A stretch of 64,000 bases of DNA from positions 811,001 to 875,000 of the forward strand of contig NJPS01000004.1 in assembly GCA_002946415.1 (NCBI GenBank), written 5' to 3'. Below are positions 1 through 10,614 of this stretch, piece after piece. The stretch is from Rutstroemia sp. NJR-2017a BVV2 (taxonomy: Eukaryota > Ascomycota > Leotiomycetes > Helotiales > Rutstroemiaceae). The notes under the pieces were generated by a model. It did no database searches. It saw only the letters and a list, made by a program, of their open reading frames with translations, and was not told the origin of the DNA. A program made the position numbers and the translations under genes. The first letter of the stretch is position 1; every line of letters starts with the position of its first letter.

Positions 1-2395
1 AGGTCGCTCGACGCCCTCCCCAGACTACCAATCGATTTCGAATCGGCCATCCGAAGATAACGATATGGCGATGCGACGCAGGCATAGCGAGCAGCGACGA
101 TACATTGCTGCGCATGCAGATGAAGGGCAGAATTTCACCGTCCGGGGCATCCTCGTCGGGCTGGGAGTCGGTCTGATAATATGTTTCTCCAACATGTATT
201 TTGGCCTTCAAACAGGCTGGGTATCGTCGATGGCCATGCCTGCCTCGCTGATTGGCTTTGCGTTCTTCAAAACACTGTCGAAACATCTCGATTTGCCGTT
301 TACGCCGGTGGAGAATGTGTTGGTGCAGACGGTCGCAGGGTCGATGGGGACAATGCCCTTGGGATGCGGGTTCGTGGGAGTGATGCCGGCGCTGAACTAT
401 ATGTTGAAGCCGGAGGAGCAGGGCCCGCTTTTCTTGAATACTTGGAGGCTTATACTGTGGTCGCTGGGCTTGTGTTTCTTTGGGGTAGTTTTCGCCGTGC
501 CGTTGAGGAGACAGGTTATTATTAGGGAGAAGCTGAAGTTTCCTTCCGGAACAGCAACAGCGCTGATGATTGGCGTGTTGCATGGCAAGGAGACCACGGC
601 TGAGGGACCGCCTATGCCAATCCCCAGCGAGCGCAACGAGACGGAGATTGGAGATTCGCCAGCCTATGCCAATGAGAATGTGGCAGATGTGGAGGAAGTG
701 AGTAAGGCTGAAGGCAGTAGTTGGAAATCTAAAGTTAAACTATTAGTGCTGTCATTTGCTATTTCGGGCATCTATACACTTGCGACATATTTCTTCCCCA
801 TTTTACGGAATCTACCCATCTTTGGATATACCCTTGCTGAAAACTGGTTATGGACTTTGAATCCCTCTTTCGCATACGTAGGACAGGGGATTATTATGGG
901 ACCAGCTACAACTACACATATGCTTATTGGTGCGATTGTTGGCTGGGGTATACTTTCTCCTTTGGCAAAGAATCGAGGTTGGGCTCCTGGTCCGGTTAAG
1001 GATTGGGAGACGGGGAGTAAGGGCTGGATTGTTTGGATCTCTCTAGCTATCATGTTGGCGGACTCGGTGGTCAGTTTGGGATATATTGCTCTGAATCCAA
1101 TCTACCAAAATGGCGGGCAGTATATCTCTGACGCCCGCCGCAAAATTAAAAGGAGAGACTGGCAGGGCCTGCTTTCCCTCGGGACCGTCAAATCTACAGT
1201 CGGTTATACGCCAATCCGTGAAGACGGAGACGCATCAACCCCGTCAGAGTCCGCCACAGACAACACCACCTCACTCTCCCCGCGCTCCACCCCCACCACC
1301 CTCCAAACCGACCTCAAAAACATGCCCGAACCCGACGCACCTCCCGAACACCTCGTCCACCCACGCACCGTCTGGATCGGCCTCATCCTCTCCATCCTCT
1401 TCTGCATCCTCAGCATCCGCATCGTCTTCGGGCAACTCGTCCCCCTCTACGCCACCGTCCTCGCCGTCCTCATGGCCCTCATCCTCTCCATAATGGGCGT
1501 GCGCGCACTCGGCGAAACCGATCTCAACCCCGTGTCCGGCATCTCCAAACTCGCACAACTCTTCTTCGCCCTCATCATCCCACAATCCAACAAAAACTCC
1601 GTGCTCATAAACCTAATCGCCGGTGCTGTCTCCGAAGCCGGCGCCCTGCAAGCCGGCGATCTCATGCAGGATCTGAAAACAGGCCATTTGCTGGGCGCTG
1701 CGCCCAATGCGCAGTTTTGGGGACAGATAATAGGGAGTGCGGTGGGGGCGGTGGTTAGTGCGTTGATTTATCGGCTGTATACGAGCGTGTATACGGTTCC
1801 GGGGGAGCTGTTCCAGGTTCCGACGGGGTATGTGTGGATTTTTACGGCGAGACTGGTTACGGGGAAGGGACTGCCGGCTATGGCGACGGAGTGGGCGGTT
1901 GGTGCGGCGGTGGTTTTTACGGGGACGACGTTGTTGAGGATTTGGGCGACGGGGAAGAAGTGGCATGCTTATATTCCGGGGGGGATTGCTGTTGCTGTTG
2001 GTATGTTATTTTTTTGCCCCTCTCTTTTCCCTCTCTCCTCTCTCACTCATATCCTATCTCCCCCCTTCCCCTCCCCCCCTTCCATCCTTCCTCCTCTCCT
2101 CTCCTCCTCCATTTCCCCCTATACCAGTCACCCCACCACTCACCTCCTCACTCAACCCCAACCCCCCAATCAACCAACCAACCAACCAACAAACTAACCA
2201 CCCCCAGGCATGTACAACGTCCCATCCTTCACCCTCGCGCGAGCGATCGGCGGCTTCGTGAACTGGTACTGGCGTTCGTATAGACGGAGAGAAGAAACTC
2301 CAATTGTGGTCTTGGCTAGTGGATTGATTCTGGGGGAGGGCGTGGTGAGTATTCTGAATTTGATGCTGGCGAGTGTGAAGGTGCCGCATTTGTGA
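1..2395 (+). CDS. OPT-family oligopeptide transporter (5' partial)
   Basis: Proton-coupled oligopeptide/metal-chelate transporter of the OPT superfamily (closest in look to the yeast YGL114W/YSL-like branch), an integral membrane protein. The frame is open from base 2 with no upstream stop, so the start lies left of the window; the ATG at 65 is only the first one visible. After a hydrophilic start comes the first membrane segment with the family-typical FSNMYFGLQTGWVSSMAMP, then many hydrophobic segments interrupted by a hydrophilic loop at about 1110-1330. Exons are 1-2000 and 2208-2395: a 207-nt pyrimidine-rich intron (GTATGT, CTAAC branch site, CCCCCAG) joins ...AVAVG to MYNVPSFTLARAIGG and restores the conserved C-terminal helix. 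Reading through the intron gives an unlikely Ser/Pro/Thr tail. Third-position use flips from C-rich (about 1230-1640) to G-rich (1690-2000). The gene is convergent with the GMC oxidase. Family assignment is firm; the substrate is unknown. Confidence 0.9.
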
Positions 2396-2774
2396 TTTTG
2401 GGGTGGGGGGTTGGAGGGGAGGGGAGGGAGGGAACGGAAGAGGGAGATGAAGGGGTGGTGACGGTATATATGTAAAGAGAGGCAAGAGCGCTGCGATATA
2501 TCTAGGAATGGGAAAGGATAAACATATTAATTTGCGTGTTTGTGCATGTGTTGTTGTCTATATGCATACACTCCTGGAATTAAACATAGGCGTATACTGA
2601 GTAAGAGTAAAGCTTACTTGATTTACTTCCTTCCTGCAGGACATCATATCATCGGTATTGCCTAGTTCTGTCCCCATCATATATATATATATATACCCAT
2701 TCCATCTCCATTCAGAAAATCCTTCTACCAACTCCTCCCCCTATTCCTTCCCCCCTCCTTCCCCCTCCACTCCC
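2396..2774. other. Intergenic, between convergent genes
   Basis: 379 bases shared by the 3' ends of the OPT transporter and the GMC oxidoreductase. It has a G-rich stretch after the OPT stop and a short (AT)n run near 2680-2694, where the two transcripts probably end. No further gene is seen. Confidence 0.6.
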
Positions 2775-5241
2775 TCACTCCACCCAATCCCCCAACACAA
2801 ACTCCGCCCCCCTCTCCGCCACCGCATAAACCAGCGTCTGCAGATTCCCCCGCACAAGCAAAGGAAACACGCTCGCGTCTATGACGCGCAGGCCACGAAC
2901 ACCGTAGACCCGGAACTGTGCGTCCACGACGCCGCCACGCGGACGGGGGAGCATGGCGCAGGTGCCGAGGGGGTGGTATTCGGATTGTAGGGTTTGGGGG
3001 ATGTATGTGGTGGAGTTGGACGGGGAGGAGGAGGGAGGGGATGGAGGGAGATCGTAAGGGGATGGAATAGAGGGGTTAAGGAGGAGGGTGGAGAGAGGAG
3101 GAGTGAGAGCGATGGTTTTGAGGTGGGTGAGGATGCGGGTTAGGACGTGGAGGTCGAAGGGGTGGGAAAGGTAGGAGGGGTTGATGAGGGGTGGGGTGTG
3201 CGGGGAAGGGGAGGCGATGTGGATGCTGCCGCGGGAGTAGGGGTGTTCGAGGACGCCGAGGACTAGAGGGGGGAGGGGGAGAGGGTTAGTTTGGGCGTGT
3301 GAGAGGTTGGAGGGGGTTTGAACGGAGGTTGAGGATTGGGGAACTTGGGTGTGAAGATAAGGGGGTTTTGGCGGATTGGTTCAAGAAGTGTCTGAGACTT
3401 ACGTGTGAGATAGTTGCCAGGAAAGGACGAGGCAAAGAGCTTTGTCGTATCATTTTGATATTGGGGCGACATCCCACCGAAAACTGTCAATCTAATATAT
3501 ATTAGCAAATGGTAAAGTAAGGGGTTCGAAAGAGAGAACAATTCGGTCCGATGATAATCAAGTCAGTGAGGGCTGAGGAAAGACATGACTTCATGCCTTT
3601 TATAACTCAGAGCTCATCCAAGAAGAGGAGAACTATCAGAAAGCTTTTCGACGACATCAAAACAAGACTATGAAGGAAAAAACCAACTCACTCCTGCGTA
3701 ACAGCTTCACTATGAAAATACTTCGACTGCAACTCATACTGCTCCTTCAAACCCGGTCTCAACCCCTTTCCAGAATCATTCTTACCCGGCGGCACCAAAT
3801 CCGCACAACCTATCTGCGCACACGAAAGCAAACCCGAACTCGCTCCCGTGGTTGCAAGCGGCCCAGTGGCATTGGCGAGGTACTCTTCATACGCCGCTTC
3901 GAAATAGGTTGGGTCTGAAAAGTTATCCAAGGTTGCTATGCCAGGTTGGACTTCGTAGCTTTGAGGGAGATTTTCAGTATCGAGTGATCTAAAAATGGGA
4001 GAAGGGAGATGGAGAAAGGGGGAAAAGAGATAGCACAAACCTAATAGGCACATAAACATGATCTTGCAGGTTTTCCCCCACATTATCATTTTCCACCAAG
4101 ACCTCAATCCCATTCTTCTCCAACACATCCCTACTCCCAATACCGCTTAGCTCCAAAATCTGCGGGCTACCGATACTCCCCGCGCACAAGATAACCTCCT
4201 TCCTCGCATTCGCGACGGTCCCATTGGAGTATTTCACACCCGTAGCTAGTACATCACCCCCTTTCTTCTTGCTCTTTTCCAAGATAATCTTCTCCACCAA
4301 AGCCCCCGTAAGGACCTTTAAATTCGTCCTCTTCTTAACAGGCAAATAATACCCCGTTGCTGCATAACTCCTCTTCCGCCCATTCAGATCCAAATTCAAC
4401 AGATTGGTATACCCTCCTAAAGCCAACCCATCCCGAGGATCACTCTTGGCCAGCAGACCCAAAGTCTCGTACGTCCGCGGCCACGCCTCGTCTAGTGGGC
4501 CGTAGATATCGGGGAATGTATTGATGATAGGACCATCGTGGCCATGGACGCTGGGATCAGTGTTTTGTGTCTGGAGATCGTCTTCTACGGTGCTGTTGGG
4601 TGAGATGAATGATTCAGAACGCTTGAAATAAGGGTCTAGTGCGGCCCAAGACCAGTTGGCGTTACCTAGCAAGCCCCAGTTGTCGATGTCTTGACGAGAG
4701 GCGTGGGTCCAGTAGAGGAAATTGATGGCGCTGGAGCCGCCGAGTTGTTTGCCTCGGGGGTGAGCGAATACTTGATTGTTGGCGTGGACCTTTGTTTTAT
4801 TAGCAATGTAAAGTAGTGGAAGAATTCTGAAAAGGTCATTGGAAGATTGCAAGTGGAATAGACGAGAGAAAGTTGAGAAGTCCCACCTGCGGCACCGTCT
4901 TGAAATTCCAATCATATTCCTCATTCCCATAAACCCCCGTATACAAACCCGGTGATAGAATATTGGTATCATTCGAATGATCATTTCCTGCCTCCAGCAC
5001 CAGAACAGAAATCTTAGGATTTGCAGTAAGTCTGGAAGCGATTGTTAAGCCGGCTGTTCCACCGCCTATGATACTGGAAAGTGAGATGAGGTTAGCTTTG
5101 TAGGAGTTGAAACAGATAAGGGAGAAGAACGGTTCAAACTTGCATGTAGTCGAAAGTTTCGATTGGTGTGGATTGGGAGGGATAGAAGAGAAGGGTTTGG
5201 AGGGAAAGAAGGTGGAGGAGAGAACGAATTTTGCTCGCCAT
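2775..5241 (-). CDS. Secreted GMC-family FAD oxidoreductase
   Basis: Glucose-methanol-choline oxidoreductase: a FAD-dependent alcohol/sugar/aryl-alcohol oxidase or dehydrogenase. Six exons (5241-5144, 5073-4887, 4789-4041, 3988-3692, 3491-3403, 3262-2775) keep frame across every junction and give 635 aa. The protein starts with a signal peptide (MASKIRSLLHLLSLQTLLF), so it is probably extracellular. Then come the FAD Rossmann loop GGGTAGLTIASRL, LEAGND, GMC signature 1 (GKQLGGSSAINFLYW), signature 2 (GSIGSPQILELSGIG) and the C-terminal catalytic region with YHPLGTCAM (active-site His) and RVIDASVFPLLVRGNLQT, which offers an Asn as second catalytic residue. The first intron (5074-5143) uses a GC donor (AT|GCAAGT); splicing there yields FDYIIIGGGTAG, exactly the expected fold start. 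Substrate cannot be told from sequence; aryl-alcohol oxidase-like and glucose-oxidase-like roles are both possible. Confidence 0.92.
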
Positions 5242-6433
5242 TTTTGGAAACAAAATGGAACAAATGAATTGACAAATGTATTTGTTCCTAAGTTTCTAAC
5301 ATCAAACAACGAGACTTCCCTTTTTCCTTAAAGAAAGAGAAATATACAAGCAAGAGAATACGAAGCAATTCGAACGGCAAGTATAAGTACCTTGCGTGCT
5401 TGCCCAGACATTTGGGCTTTGATCTGCAGTTAGTAATCAATGCATATAAGGTCACATCGACAAATCGAGTGGAGCTGCAGTAAGCAGACCGGGTCACACA
5501 ACTGATGGACCCTTGCCATGGCGTCTCTCTCATATGATGATAGTGGCTTGTGTGCGAATCCAAAAGGTACATCCGATATTGTTTCAATAATTGTTTAGTA
5601 TTCTCGCATCTCCAAATGGCCCGACCGACCGACCAACCCGACGCCATCACCTTGCTTCACCTCCATGCAGGAAACTTGTCTCCGGCCACCTCCCCCCGTA
5701 AACCTGTAATGTACAACCAGTCCTATCGACATTTTGTTTTTAACGCTCCCCAACAGTGAGATATGAGTTCTTAGGCGTCCGCCTATATTTGTCTATCTTT
5801 CCTTCTTTCCCTCTTTCCTTCTTTCTTTCTTTCCCTCTCTCTTTCTACAAATAGACTCGAAACGAACCCTCCAAAACTACCTATCCATCATGAGCTAATA
5901 TAATTATTAAAGTAAATGAGAAAAGAAATATCAATTCTCAGCGCGAATCTGTGCCCGCCTTTCCTACAAAACCCCACCAGAAAACGCAAAGAAAATCTTT
6001 CGTCAAGAGAATTTAGGGACGCCTTTGCTGCCCCTCCGAAATCTTCGAGCCAAACTTCCGTGCATCCATGCTGTACTCGACACTTGTGATTGAAGATAAA
6101 AGTACCATAGCCAGTAGACTTAGCGTGGTCAGTTGCGAATCAAGGAGTATATTAGTGTAATGGGTTTGAATTTTTTGTGTGTGAGATCCGGGTTATGGTG
6201 CAGAAATCGGATATGGAAATTTCGGCGAAGAAAAGAGAGCAGAAACAGTCGTATAAGTCGTCATGAGGAAACCGCCTCGAAGAAAGGAAAGAATATGGAA
6301 CGCGAATAATGCAACAACAAAAGCCGAGACCTGCGCCGCGCTAGCAAATGCAGAAATGTTTTGATGAGTAGGAAACATCATGTGGTGTATGACCGGTGTT
6401 TAGTTATGTAATTGAGTCCTTTGAATACCATCT
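5242..6433. other. Intergenic: promoter of the GMC gene and 3' flank of the PDK1 gene
   Basis: About 1.2 kb without a convincing gene. It contains a polypyrimidine tract (5798-5846) and AT-rich sequence likely to be the 3' untranslated region of the kinase gene. Short open frames here lack coding character. Confidence 0.55.
5798..5846 (+). repeat. Polypyrimidine (CTTT/CCTT) tract
   Basis: Near-perfect run of C and T made of CTTTC and CCTT units, about 50 bases long, upstream of the GMC gene. Such tracts are common in fungal promoters; no specific function is shown. Confidence 0.8.
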
Positions 6434-9190
6434 CTAGAATGGTGTAGATAAACCATTCTTAGATTGCCGTTTGCTGAACCGGTGGGATTTCTTCTTGGCG
6501 TCCCCTAAGGCGTCCTCGCCCCCTAAACTAGCTTGGCTTTTCGTGAGGTGGTTCCGACCATGACGATCAGAAACCCCATAGCTCTCCGAGTAGATACTCG
6601 TTCCATGAAGGGTGCTAGTTGGGCTCGTAGCCCCTGAAGGCATGTCGAATCCTGTCTCGCTGCTGTAGGACCCAACCATATTTTGTGACAAAGCTATTTC
6701 TTTGGCTCGCTCTATGGCATCAATCCATTCTTGTGCTGATGATTTGGAAGGATCACCTGACGTAACCGATGACTTTGTGTCTTCGAAAGTATAGTGTGTT
6801 CCTCGCTGTTTATGATTAGATCTAGGACCCATGGGCCGATTGATGTGACTTACAGTGTCTACACACCACACCGTTTGCCCCTTAGCATCGGTTTGGGTTT
6901 TCCAGGAACAGTCTGGAGCGAGCAAGGAGATATCGCTCTTTGTCTTCTTCTCGTCCCCTCCAGCAGCAGCCATAATAATCCTTGCACTTGAAGTGACCAT
7001 AACAAGTCTTGCTCGCTTTTTGGTTGTTGAACCTCCAAAGAATCTAGCAAAGCCCCCTTTCCGCTCATGCATGTCTTCCCCGTTCTTTGAATTCGGACTG
7101 TGTGGTCGAGGTGACGATAGAACCATGAGGTTTCCAAGCTTTAGAATTCGCTCGTTGTTCCGCGTAAGCACAGGTGACCACTCAATATCGAGCTGAGTAG
7201 GCGGAGGCAGTTCCGTGATTATTCTGGGTTGTGGTCTTGTATTGCCATTAGTGGGAGCCGGAGCAGGTGGAGCGCGTGATGGTCCTGAGGCGGATGCCGG
7301 CGGAGGTGTATTAGAATATCCATTGAGCTTGATAAGAGTGGGCTCCTGCGCTGGCGGAATGTACGGCTTTAGTCTTGGCGCCTTCATCCTCCACAATTCG
7401 CGACCCCATTTGATACCTTGGAAGAACTCGTGGTTCTTGATATGTTCAATTGACAATCTTCTTTGCGGATCGAGCACAAGGAGTCTCTCCACCAGGTCTT
7501 TTGCAGCTGGAGGGAAGCCTTGAGGGAATTCGTAGTCTAGTGCAACAATCTTTTGGAAAGTTTGATACTCGTTGCCGGCCTTGAATGGAGGACGTCCAGT
7601 CAAAAGCTGGTATATAATACAACCAAAAGCCCATAGGTCACTTGCCTTGCAAGCATTCTTGTCAGTCAATAGCTCGGGACTCACATATTCTGCCGTGCCG
7701 ACAAATGAACGAGCTCTTGTCGATTCATCTTGCCCTGAACCAGTTATATCGTACGACTTTGAAGACGAACTTGCTTCTCGCGGATCCGGAAGTAACTTGG
7801 CAGTCCCGAAATCTGTGATTTTGATATACATTTTATCATCCAATAGCACGTTTTCCGGCTTCAGATCCCGATGTATTACCCCTCTGTTATGCATGTGTTC
7901 TATGGCGTCCAGGATTTGTGCGCCGTAGAATCTTGTGCATTCTTCATCAAAGGAGCCGATCTTTTTCAGTACGCCCAAAAGTTCTCCTCCGCTGGCAATA
8001 TCCAAGACGTAGTATAGCGAAGTGCTGTCTTGGAAAGTATAGTATAGTCGGACAATCCCAGGATGCTCTATCAATCGGTTCAGAGTGTCTTTTTCGATGT
8101 TAACGTATTTGATCTTCTTCTCCTTGATTATGTGCTTCTTGTCCAGGATCTTCACTGCATACTCTTTCAGTGTCTGGCGATCGGTGGCTAGTAGCACGGT
8201 ACTGTATGAACCCTCCCCTAGTGTTCGCCCAAAGACGAAGTCCCTTACTCCCTTCTTGACCTGCCTCAGCACGAGTTTTCCATCCGCATCATATTCTTCG
8301 CGCACACCCACCGCGGCACCCTTGTCTTTCCATTCTTCGTTTGTGACCAGATTCCCTTCAGCATCATAACTTCTGCCTGCGGCGTCATTCGGATGTGCCA
8401 AAGCATCAGTATGGCCTCCGCCCATGCCCCTAGAGCTTCGACGTGGGGGCATAGGTCCATTGCCTGGTGGTAGTGTGTGGTTACCGTTGTAAGACCTGTC
8501 CCGGTGGCTTGCCTCTCGCGAAGGAACACCGGCTTGCATTGCCGTGGCAGCCGATCTCGAATCGCTCCTCGTTGGAGGTCCTCCAAGCATTGATGATCTT
8601 GATGACTCACTTCTTAGCCTGTACGAACCGTTATCTCTTGGGGGCATTGCATTGGGCGGAGGTTGCGCTGCATAGACCCCTGAAACAGGCCGAGCCGCCC
8701 CGGCGGGAGGATATGCACGATTTCCGTTTTGCATTGGATTTGGTTGATATGGAGGAAATGATTGTTGTTGCTGAGCTTGGTGATTTAGTGGCATCGATTG
8801 TCGAAAAGACTTGGTAGTCGCCGCCCTAGCCAAAGTATCTTGTGCTTTTATCGATTCACCACTGCTCGATGCCGAACGTGAAGCAGGTCGTCTCGGGTCT
8901 GCGGTTTGTGTTGGGTCGTTCGACGATGTGGACGAAGGGTCGCTAGGGGAGCCACGTCGGAGGATATTAAAGATGGAATGTCGCTTTGATTGCGTTTGGG
9001 AGTCGGGGGTTTTCCGCGCGTCGCTCGATTCCGAACGAGTCAAATCAGCAGATTGCGTAGCTACAATTGTGGAATCGTGGTGATTTCGGTCTATCGATGC
9101 TTCGAGTGTCGAGGTACCAGATGAAGCATCATCTGGATTTGCTATGCGCAAGCCTCCCAAGGACTGAGATAGGGACAAATCATTCTCCAT
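6434..9190 (-). CDS. pkh1: PDK1/Pkh-type Ser/Thr protein kinase
   Basis: Orthologue of 3-phosphoinositide-dependent kinase 1 (yeast Pkh1/2, fission yeast Ksg1), the master AGC kinase that phosphorylates activation loops of Ypk/PKC/S6K-type kinases in sphingolipid, cell-wall and growth signalling. The first ~310 residues are Ser/Pro/Gln-rich and probably disordered. The kinase domain covers about 313-595: GEGSYSTV P-loop, AVKILDKKH lysine, HRDLKPENVLL, DFG in ITDFGTAKLL, and PDK1-type activation loop SFVGTAEYVSPELL. The C-terminal ~200 residues contain a PH-like domain (LDIEWSPVLTRNNERILKLG onward). A 48-nt intron (6806-6853; GTAAGT...TCTAATC...CAG) lies in the PH region; it is a multiple of three and stop-free, so the unspliced frame is 918 aa while the expected protein is 902 aa with WCVDT joined to RGTHYTFED. 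The start fits a good ATG with no earlier in-frame one. Confidence 0.93.
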   Translation of the reverse strand: MENDLSLSQSLGGLRIANPDDASSGTSTLEASIDRNHHDSTIVATQSADLTRSESSDARKTPDSQTQSKRHSIFNILRRGSPSDPSSTSSNDPTQTADPRRPASRSASSSGESIKAQDTLARAATTKSFRQSMPLNHQAQQQQSFPPYQPNPMQNGNRAYPPAGAARPVSGVYAAQPPPNAMPPRDNGSYRLRSESSRSSMLGGPPTRSDSRSAATAMQAGVPSREASHRDRSYNGNHTLPPGNGPMPPRRSSRGMGGGHTDALAHPNDAAGRSYDAEGNLVTNEEWKDKGAAVGVREEYDADGKLVLRQVKKGVRDFVFGRTLGEGSYSTVLLATDRQTLKEYAVKILDKKHIIKEKKIKYVNIEKDTLNRLIEHPGIVRLYYTFQDSTSLYYVLDIASGGELLGVLKKIGSFDEECTRFYGAQILDAIEHMHNRGVIHRDLKPENVLLDDKMYIKITDFGTAKLLPDPREASSSSKSYDITGSGQDESTRARSFVGTAEYVSPELLTDKNACKASDLWAFGCIIYQLLTGRPPFKAGNEYQTFQKIVALDYEFPQGFPPAAKDLVERLLVLDPQRRLSIEHIKNHEFFQGIKWGRELWRMKAPRLKPYIPPAQEPTLIKLNGYSNTPPPASASGPSRAPPAPAPTNGNTRPQPRIITELPPPTQLDIEWSPVLTRNNERILKLGNLMVLSSPRPHSPNSKNGEDMHERKGGFARFFGGSTTKKRARLVMVTSSARIIMAAAGGDEKKTKSDISLLAPDCSWKTQTDAKGQTVWCVDTVSHINRPMGPRSNHKQRGTHYTFEDTKSSVTSGDPSKSSAQEWIDAIERAKEIALSQNMVGSYSSETGFDMPSGATSPTSTLHGTSIYSESYGVSDRHGRNHLTKSQASLGGEDALGDAKKKSHRFSKRQSKNGLSTPF

Positions 9191-9401
9191 GGCGGGCCTT
9201 TGTATTTTGAGTTGTGATCTACCAGTAGCGTGGTGAGATGGCCGTCAAGCAGCGAAATTGATGCTAGGCTATATCATCCCCAATGGCGAAAGCTGCAGAT
9301 TTTAGTTCCCGCGATAAATGTCGTGGCTAGGTGCGACTGCTCTCTTGAGTAATGTAGAATGGGGGAAGGGCAGGGTAGGGCAGGGTAGAGGAGGATAGCG
9401 G

Positions 9402-9443
9402 TGGTAATGGTAATGGAAATGGTAATAGTAATGATAATGGTAG
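9402..9443 (+). repeat. Degenerate GGTAAT-type microsatellite
   Basis: Interrupted copies of GGTAAT/GATAAT in the upstream region of the PDK1 gene, following GGGCAGGGTA duplications at 9368-9388. Confidence 0.7.
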
Positions 9444-9925
9444 AATTAAGGCGAGCCCGGCGAAGTCAATCCAGAATCCAATGGGAGGTGTTTCCCCGCG
9501 TACCTTACGTACAAGAACGATAGTCTGCGTATGTGTATGAGTCGCAGTCAGAGTCCGAAGCTGAGGACGAGTATAGCAGGTATGCTTCCCCAGGAGTCGA
9601 GGTCGATTGGCAACGGCAGTGGCAGCTGTGGTGAGTGGTGAGTAGTGAGCAGTGGTAGGACTCGTGGTCGGTACGAACACTGGATCCAAGTACTTTCTGG
9701 CTTGTTCGGGGGACGAGGTAATACGTGATCCGTGTTCCGTGGCTGGGTGCGCAGAACAGAAATACGGAGCAAATAATGTTTTGGACAGGATAAGGACAGT
9801 ATTCGAGTATTTAGTCTCAAGTATCTACTTTGTAGTTTGGCGATTCTTGCACCGGTGTTCTTTTCGTACTCGTTGCCCAAGTAATAACGTCCAAATCTTT
9901 TTGAGGTACCACGTACAATTTGAGT

Positions 9926-10004
9926 GGGCTGATTGGCTGGTTGGCTGGCTGGCTGGTTGGCTGGCTGTCTGGCTGTCTGGCTGTCTGGCTGTCTGGCTCT
10001 CTGG
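9926..10004 (+). repeat. CTGG/CTGT tetranucleotide minisatellite
   Basis: About 79 bases of tandem GGCTGGTT/GGCTGTCT units, first GGCTG-GTTG then four GGCTGTCT copies, ending CTCTCTGGG. It lies 740 bases upstream of the PDK1 start codon. Length polymorphism is likely. Open frames read through it encode only Ser-Gln-Pro repeats and are artefacts. Confidence 0.9.
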
Positions 10005-10596
10005 GTGTCCGTCTCACATAAATTCATCGGAACAAAGAAAAAAGGGTCCTTGCAAGTATCCTCCTTCTACTGCCGTTGAGGCCGCTGCTCTGTTCCTGCT
10101 CTGTGTCTGCTTCCACTTCTTCTTTTCCCTTCTTTTCTTCTAAATTTGGAAACGGGTCCCAGGTCCAGCACCAGTCCAGATACTCGGGAATCCCTGACGT
10201 GCAGTCTGCAAGTGGAAGTGGAAGAGTAGGGTGAACGAAGTAGAGTACTCTGTCCGGCACAAGGCAAGTAGGACTGGGTTTGATGGGCAAATGGCTGATG
10301 AATGTGTCAATCCTTTCGACTCTTTGGGATTGAGCTCGGTGAAGCTTGGAGCACTAAGAGGATAAACGAGATGACCTGCTGCGATGACTTCCTGAACTTC
10401 TACGACAGTAATATGAATTCGATGCCTTTTAATTAGAGCTCATCTCATCCCTTATTGAATCACTTTATGCACGTCCACGCCCAACGCGCCCACTGTGACA
10501 CATGTACACCTCTCCATATAAATGTGTATATGGCATTTTTGCTGCGTCGGTGAGCATAAAGAGTGCTTCCTTGTCTTGTCCAGCTCTGCGAATCCT

Positions 10597-10614
10597 TACG
10601 AAGTATACTTCGTA
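10597..10614. repeat. 18-bp perfect palindrome TACGAAGTATACTTCGTA
   Basis: Two inverted copies of TACGAAGTA meet head to head with no spacer. The same 9-mer recurs at 14343-14351 and 39262-39270, always outside coding sequence. It may be a dimeric protein-binding site or a genome-wide dispersed motif; no function is shown. Confidence 0.6.

Noticed and set aside
10597..10614. Similarity of the palindrome to a loxP arm (ACTTCGTATA)
   Set aside because: Only ten bases agree and the 8-bp spacer and second full arm are absent; no recombinase gene nearby.
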